DNA of 7,640 nucleotides, taken from assembly GCA_018716365.1 (NCBI GenBank), contig DVKA01000084.1:1-7640 (forward strand), in the 5' to 3' direction. This stretch comes from Candidatus Caccocola faecipullorum (GTDB lineage: Bacteria > Synergistota > Synergistia > Synergistales > Synergistaceae). Below the pieces are notes generated by a model. The model was not told the DNA's origin. It saw only the letters and a list, made by a program, of their open reading frames with translations, and did not search any database. Of the stretch, positions 5,582 to 7,640 are shown in pieces (position 1 is the first letter of the stretch; each line of letters opens with the position of its first letter). Both the position numbers and the translations under genes were made by a program.

Positions 5582-6646
5582 TTATAGATGTTTGCCGAAG
5601 AATTCCTTGAGCTTCGCCGTTTCAAGCTCGACGTACTCGGGGACGTGGTAGGTGCTGATGTGCGTCGCGCCGGGGACGAGGTAGAGCTCTTTATCGTTCG
5701 TGCCGGTCGCTTTGGCAAAGGCGTCGAGCGTCATGTAGAGCGAGTCGGCTTTCTCTCCGGCCATCATGAGCAGCGGCGCGTCGATGAGCTTTATCTGGTC
5801 GGTCGCGTCCCAGCTCATCAGCTCCATAAGGCTCGCGGTGGTGTAGCGGAAGGTGGAGTTCGGATGACGGTGCGTCCTGCCGTAGTAGATCATTCCCTCG
5901 CGGTAGAGGTCGGTCGGGATTTTCGCTATCGCTTCGTCTGTGAGCGCGTCGAAGTCGACTTCGCCGGAGTAGCTCATTTTGCCATGAAGCTCCGCGGCGC
6001 GCGCGTCGGAGGCGGCCTTCATACGTTCGTTTACAGTGTTCGCCAGCGAGCTCATGTATCCCTCGCGGCGCACGAGGCCGCTGTTGAACATGCTGAGCGT
6101 CGCGACGGCTTTGAAGCGTTTGTCGGACTTCGCTGCGTTCAGCGTGTAGCCGCCGCCTCCGCATATTCCGAGGACACCGAGGCGGTCAGCGTCTACGCCG
6201 GGATACGAAGAGAGGTAGTCGGCCATGCCGTGGATGTCTTCGGTGCGGTAGAAGGGCACGTCCTTGCTGCGCGGTTCGCCGCCGCTCGCGCCCTGGAAGG
6301 CCGCGTCGGCCGCTATCGTCACGTAGCCGAGCTCCGCCAAGCGCTGCGCGAAGAGGCCCGCGACCTGTTCCTTTACGCCACCGTTGGGGTGGGCGACTGC
6401 GACGGCGGGATATTTTTTCGATTTGTCGTAGCCCGCGGGCGTGTAGACGTTGGCGGCTATCTTTATGCCGTTGAGGTCGTAGTTCACGGGGTGGATGTTG
6501 ACCTTGCCCGCTTCGTTTTTCGTTATCGCGCCGCGATAGACGAGGCCGAAGGGATTTTTCGCCTGTTCCGCCGCGTGCGCCTGATGGGCGAAAGCCGTTG
6601 CCGTTACCGCCGCTGCCGCGGCGAGCGCCATTACTGTCATGTTCAT
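5582..6646 (-). CDS. Exported alpha/beta hydrolase with Cys nucleophile (dienelactone-hydrolase/YcjY-like)
   Basis: This 354-residue protein begins with a hydrophobic, alanine-rich signal sequence (5-20) with likely cleavage in AHA-A after residue 25. The n-region carries no basic residue, which is unusual. The mature part is an alpha/beta hydrolase with HPNGG (86-90) near the oxyanion hole, GICGGGGY (160-167) as nucleophile elbow with Cys162, probable acid Asp301 in AGEKADSLY, and His329 in GATHIS. A cysteine at the elbow is the hallmark of dienelactone-hydrolase-like enzymes, most of which are cytoplasmic. The substrate here is unknown. AAAGGAGAG lies eight bases before the ATG at 6646, and a second ATG two codons later is also possible. 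The CMD-family gene lies upstream on the same strand, a neighbourhood I associate with this hydrolase type, but a 364-base gap argues for its own promoter. Confidence 0.9.
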   Translation of the reverse strand: MNMTVMALAAAAAVTATAFAHQAHAAEQAKNPFGLVYRGAITKNEAGKVNIHPVNYDLNGIKIAANVYTPAGYDKSKKYPAVAVAHPNGGVKEQVAGLFAQRLAELGYVTIAADAAFQGASGGEPRSKDVPFYRTEDIHGMADYLSSYPGVDADRLGVLGICGGGGYTLNAAKSDKRFKAVATLSMFNSGLVRREGYMSSLANTVNERMKAASDARAAELHGKMSYSGEVDFDALTDEAIAKIPTDLYREGMIYYGRTHRHPNSTFRYTTASLMELMSWDATDQIKLIDAPLLMMAGEKADSLYMTLDAFAKATGTNDKELYLVPGATHISTYHVPEYVELETAKLKEFFGKHL

Positions 6647-6706
6647 GTTCTTTTCTCTCCTTTGAGATTTTTTTCGGGGTTCGGCGTTTTCGCGCCTCCC
6701 TCTCGT

Positions 6707-6763
6707 TTACGGCGTAATTGTAGAGCGCGCGCCTTACGGCAGTATGACGCGGGAGCGGCGTAA
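6707..6763 (-). promoter_or_regulatory. Cluster of four TTACG(C/G)C heptamers, candidate operators
   Basis: On the minus strand TTACGCC (6763-6757) and GCCGTAA (6740-6734) form a spaced inverted pair. TTACGCC (6717-6711) and GCCGTAA (6713-6707) form an overlapping pair, TTACGCCGTAA. All four lie within 57 bases and about 60-117 bases before the hydrolase start codon. The overlapping pair abuts a possible -10 box. The repeated pairing suggests a dimeric regulator, which is not identified. Confidence 0.4.
6717..6722 (-). promoter_or_regulatory. Possible -10 box of the exported hydrolase gene (proximal)
   Basis: TACAAT (five of six -10 bases) lies on the minus strand at 6722 to 6717, adjoining the TTACGCCGTAA dyad. 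No convincing -35 is found, so it would need an activator. It competes with the more distal candidate at 6783-6811. Confidence 0.3.
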
Positions 6764-6782
6764 CGTTGCGCTTCGGCGGCGC

Positions 6783-6811
6783 ATTCTTGCGGATTGTTGC
6801 AAACTTGTAAA
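6783..6811 (-). promoter_or_regulatory. Possible promoter of the exported hydrolase gene (distal)
   Basis: TTTACA (6811 to 6806, five of six -35 bases) is followed after exactly 17 bases by AAGAAT (6788 to 6783, four of six -10 bases) on the minus strand. Transcription would start near 6776, and the heptamer cluster at 6707-6763 would then lie just downstream, a repressor-like position. Confidence 0.35.
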
Positions 6812-6851
6812 ATTTCCGGCGCGCCGTGGAGAGCGCGCGAAGGCGGCGAAT

Positions 6852-6973
6852 GGCGCGGCGGTTCCGCGTCGTTTTGCGGACGCGGCGGCGCGCGCCCCGG
6901 CTCGCCGTCGTTTCCATAATTTCGCGCGCGCGGGCTGAACGCGCGAAGGCGCGGGGCTTTTTCGCTCCGCGCC
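6852..6973. repeat. Three consecutive GC-rich hairpins downstream of the CMD gene
   Basis: The hairpins are GGCGCGG...CCGCGCC (6948-6973, extended by GC/GC with one mismatch), TTCGCGCG...CGCGCGAA (6921-6947), and CCGCGTC...GACGCGG (6864-6885) within outer GGCGCG/CGCGCC arms (6852-6896). None is followed by a T-tract on either strand. They may stabilise the CMD mRNA 3' end or assist factor-dependent termination. In DNA this GC-rich, chance pairing is also plausible. Confidence 0.4.
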
Positions 6974-7010
6974 ATCGCGTTTGGGTATATGGGAAATTTT
7001 AGGAGAAGTC

Positions 7011-7640
7011 TTATTTTCTCGCGGCGAGCGCCTCTTTCAGCGCCTGCTCCGCCGCCGCGCCCTCGGCTTCGCCGACTTCGGCTTTAAGCGTGCGCGCGAG
7101 GTCTTCCATCTGCGCGGGCGTCACGCCGGTGTTGAGCGTGTTGCCGGTGTGCGAGCGCAGCTGCGCCCCGGCGCCGCTTATCGCGGAGAGCGCGGAGACT
7201 GTCGCTATTTCGCGCTCCTGCCACGTGAGTACGCCGCGCTCGAAGATGTCGGCGAATAGATGCTCTTTGAGGAACATGTCGATGCCCGGCGCGAAGGCGG
7301 CGTTCGCGGCCTTGTAGCTGCGGCCGACGAGCTTGTCGCGGTTTTCAGCGCCGATTTTGTCTCTGTCCGCGTCCCGCGGAAGTATCTTCGGTTCTTCGCC
7401 TCTCGGATCTCTTATCCCCGCTTCGGCGCGTTCGTCCACCAGCGCCATGAAGCCGTTTATAGCGTTCAGGCTGCGCGGGAAGCCGCAGTAGGCGTACATC
7501 TGTATGAGGACTTCGTTTATCTCGTTGACGGTCAGCCCCGCGGCCAGCCCTTTTTCAAGCGCGGTCCTGAGCTTCGGCATGTCGCCCTTCGCTGTGAAGG
7601 CCGCTATCGGAGCTATGGCGCGCTGTTTGGGGGACAGCTC
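7011..7640 (-). CDS. Carboxymuconolactone decarboxylase (CMD) family protein, N-terminus cut by the window
   Basis: The visible 209 residues run off the right edge. The ATG at 7580 is not the start, because the same frame continues upstream with the family-typical ELSPKQRAIAPIAAFTAKGD. Two CMD-like domains are seen. The first, around residues 20-70, contains YAYCGFPRSLNA (50-60, Cys52). The second, around 125-190, contains LTWQEREIATVSALSAI and LRSHTGNTLNTGVTPAQ. Family members include true lactone decarboxylases and AhpD-like thiol peroxidases. The AhpD CxxC pair is absent (only one cysteine is visible), so AhpD-type disulfide chemistry is unlikely. Its true reaction is unknown. It precedes the exported Cys-type hydrolase on the same strand and may belong to the same pathway. 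Confidence 0.88.
   Translation of the reverse strand, partial: ELSPKQRAIAPIAAFTAKGDMPKLRTALEKGLAAGLTVNEINEVLIQMYAYCGFPRSLNAINGFMALVDERAEAGIRDPRGEEPKILPRDADRDKIGAENRDKLVGRSYKAANAAFAPGIDMFLKEHLFADIFERGVLTWQEREIATVSALSAISGAGAQLRSHTGNTLNTGVTPAQMEDLARTLKAEVGEAEGAAAEQALKEALAARK

Larger units (their letters stand above)
6647..7010. other. 364-base gap between the CMD-family gene and the exported hydrolase
   Basis: No gene is credible here. Open frames on either strand give arginine- and alanine-rich translations without ribosome-binding sites. The gap contains the three GC hairpins at 6852-6973, a perfect CGGCGCGCCG palindrome (6817-6826), two weak promoter candidates, the heptamer cluster and the AAAGGAGAG ribosome-binding site of the hydrolase. 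No intrinsic terminator with a U-tract follows the CMD gene. Confidence 0.55.

Noticed and set aside
6852..6973. CRISPR-like or insertion-sequence ends in the GC-rich inverted repeats
   Set aside because: The hairpins have different sequences, there are no regular spacers, and there is no transposase or target duplication. GC-rich composition alone favours such pairings.

Overview
All recognisable genes in this window lie on the minus strand, so transcription runs from right to left. The base composition is GC-rich, and two of the hydrolases carry signal peptides, which suggests a Gram-negative (diderm) bacterium. The mix of a cobalamin riboswitch, a MATE exporter and small oxidoreductase/hydrolase genes would fit an anaerobic, gut-type organism such as a member of the Synergistota. 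That assignment is an impression from style, not from a marker gene. I see no rRNA, tRNA, CRISPR array, insertion sequence or phage gene.

Reading in the direction of transcription, from the right edge: (1) a carboxymuconolactone decarboxylase (CMD) family gene, cut by the window edge; (2) a 364-base gap with GC-rich inverted repeats, weak promoter candidates and four copies of a TTACG(C/G)C heptamer; (3) an exported alpha/beta hydrolase with a cysteine nucleophile motif (GICGGG); (4) a long gap holding a symmetric double-hairpin repeat, a 55-base inverted repeat of unknown role and a good promoter; (5) a MATE-family multidrug/metabolite exporter and, 46 bases further on, a LysR-type regulator, probably one transcript; (6) a short region with a candidate LysR-type operator, the lysR terminator and a promoter whose -10 box abuts the terminator U-tract; (7) a second exported alpha/beta hydrolase/esterase (serine motif GGSAG) followed 20 bases later by an aldo/keto reductase, probably a two-gene operon; (8) a strong hairpin terminator; and (9) a complete cobalamin riboswitch with promoter, aptamer and intrinsic terminator, ending with a Shine-Dalgarno sequence and the first five bases of the gene it controls, which lies outside the window.

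Taken together, the middle of the window looks like an accessory locus for handling small organic molecules: esterases in the cell envelope, a cytoplasmic NADPH-dependent reductase, a CMD-family protein, an exporter and a LysR-type regulator. The substrate cannot be read from the sequence, and the joint function is inference from gene neighbourhood. The best-supported non-coding discovery is the B12 riboswitch at the left edge. The most puzzling elements are the structured repeats in the gap upstream of the MATE gene.
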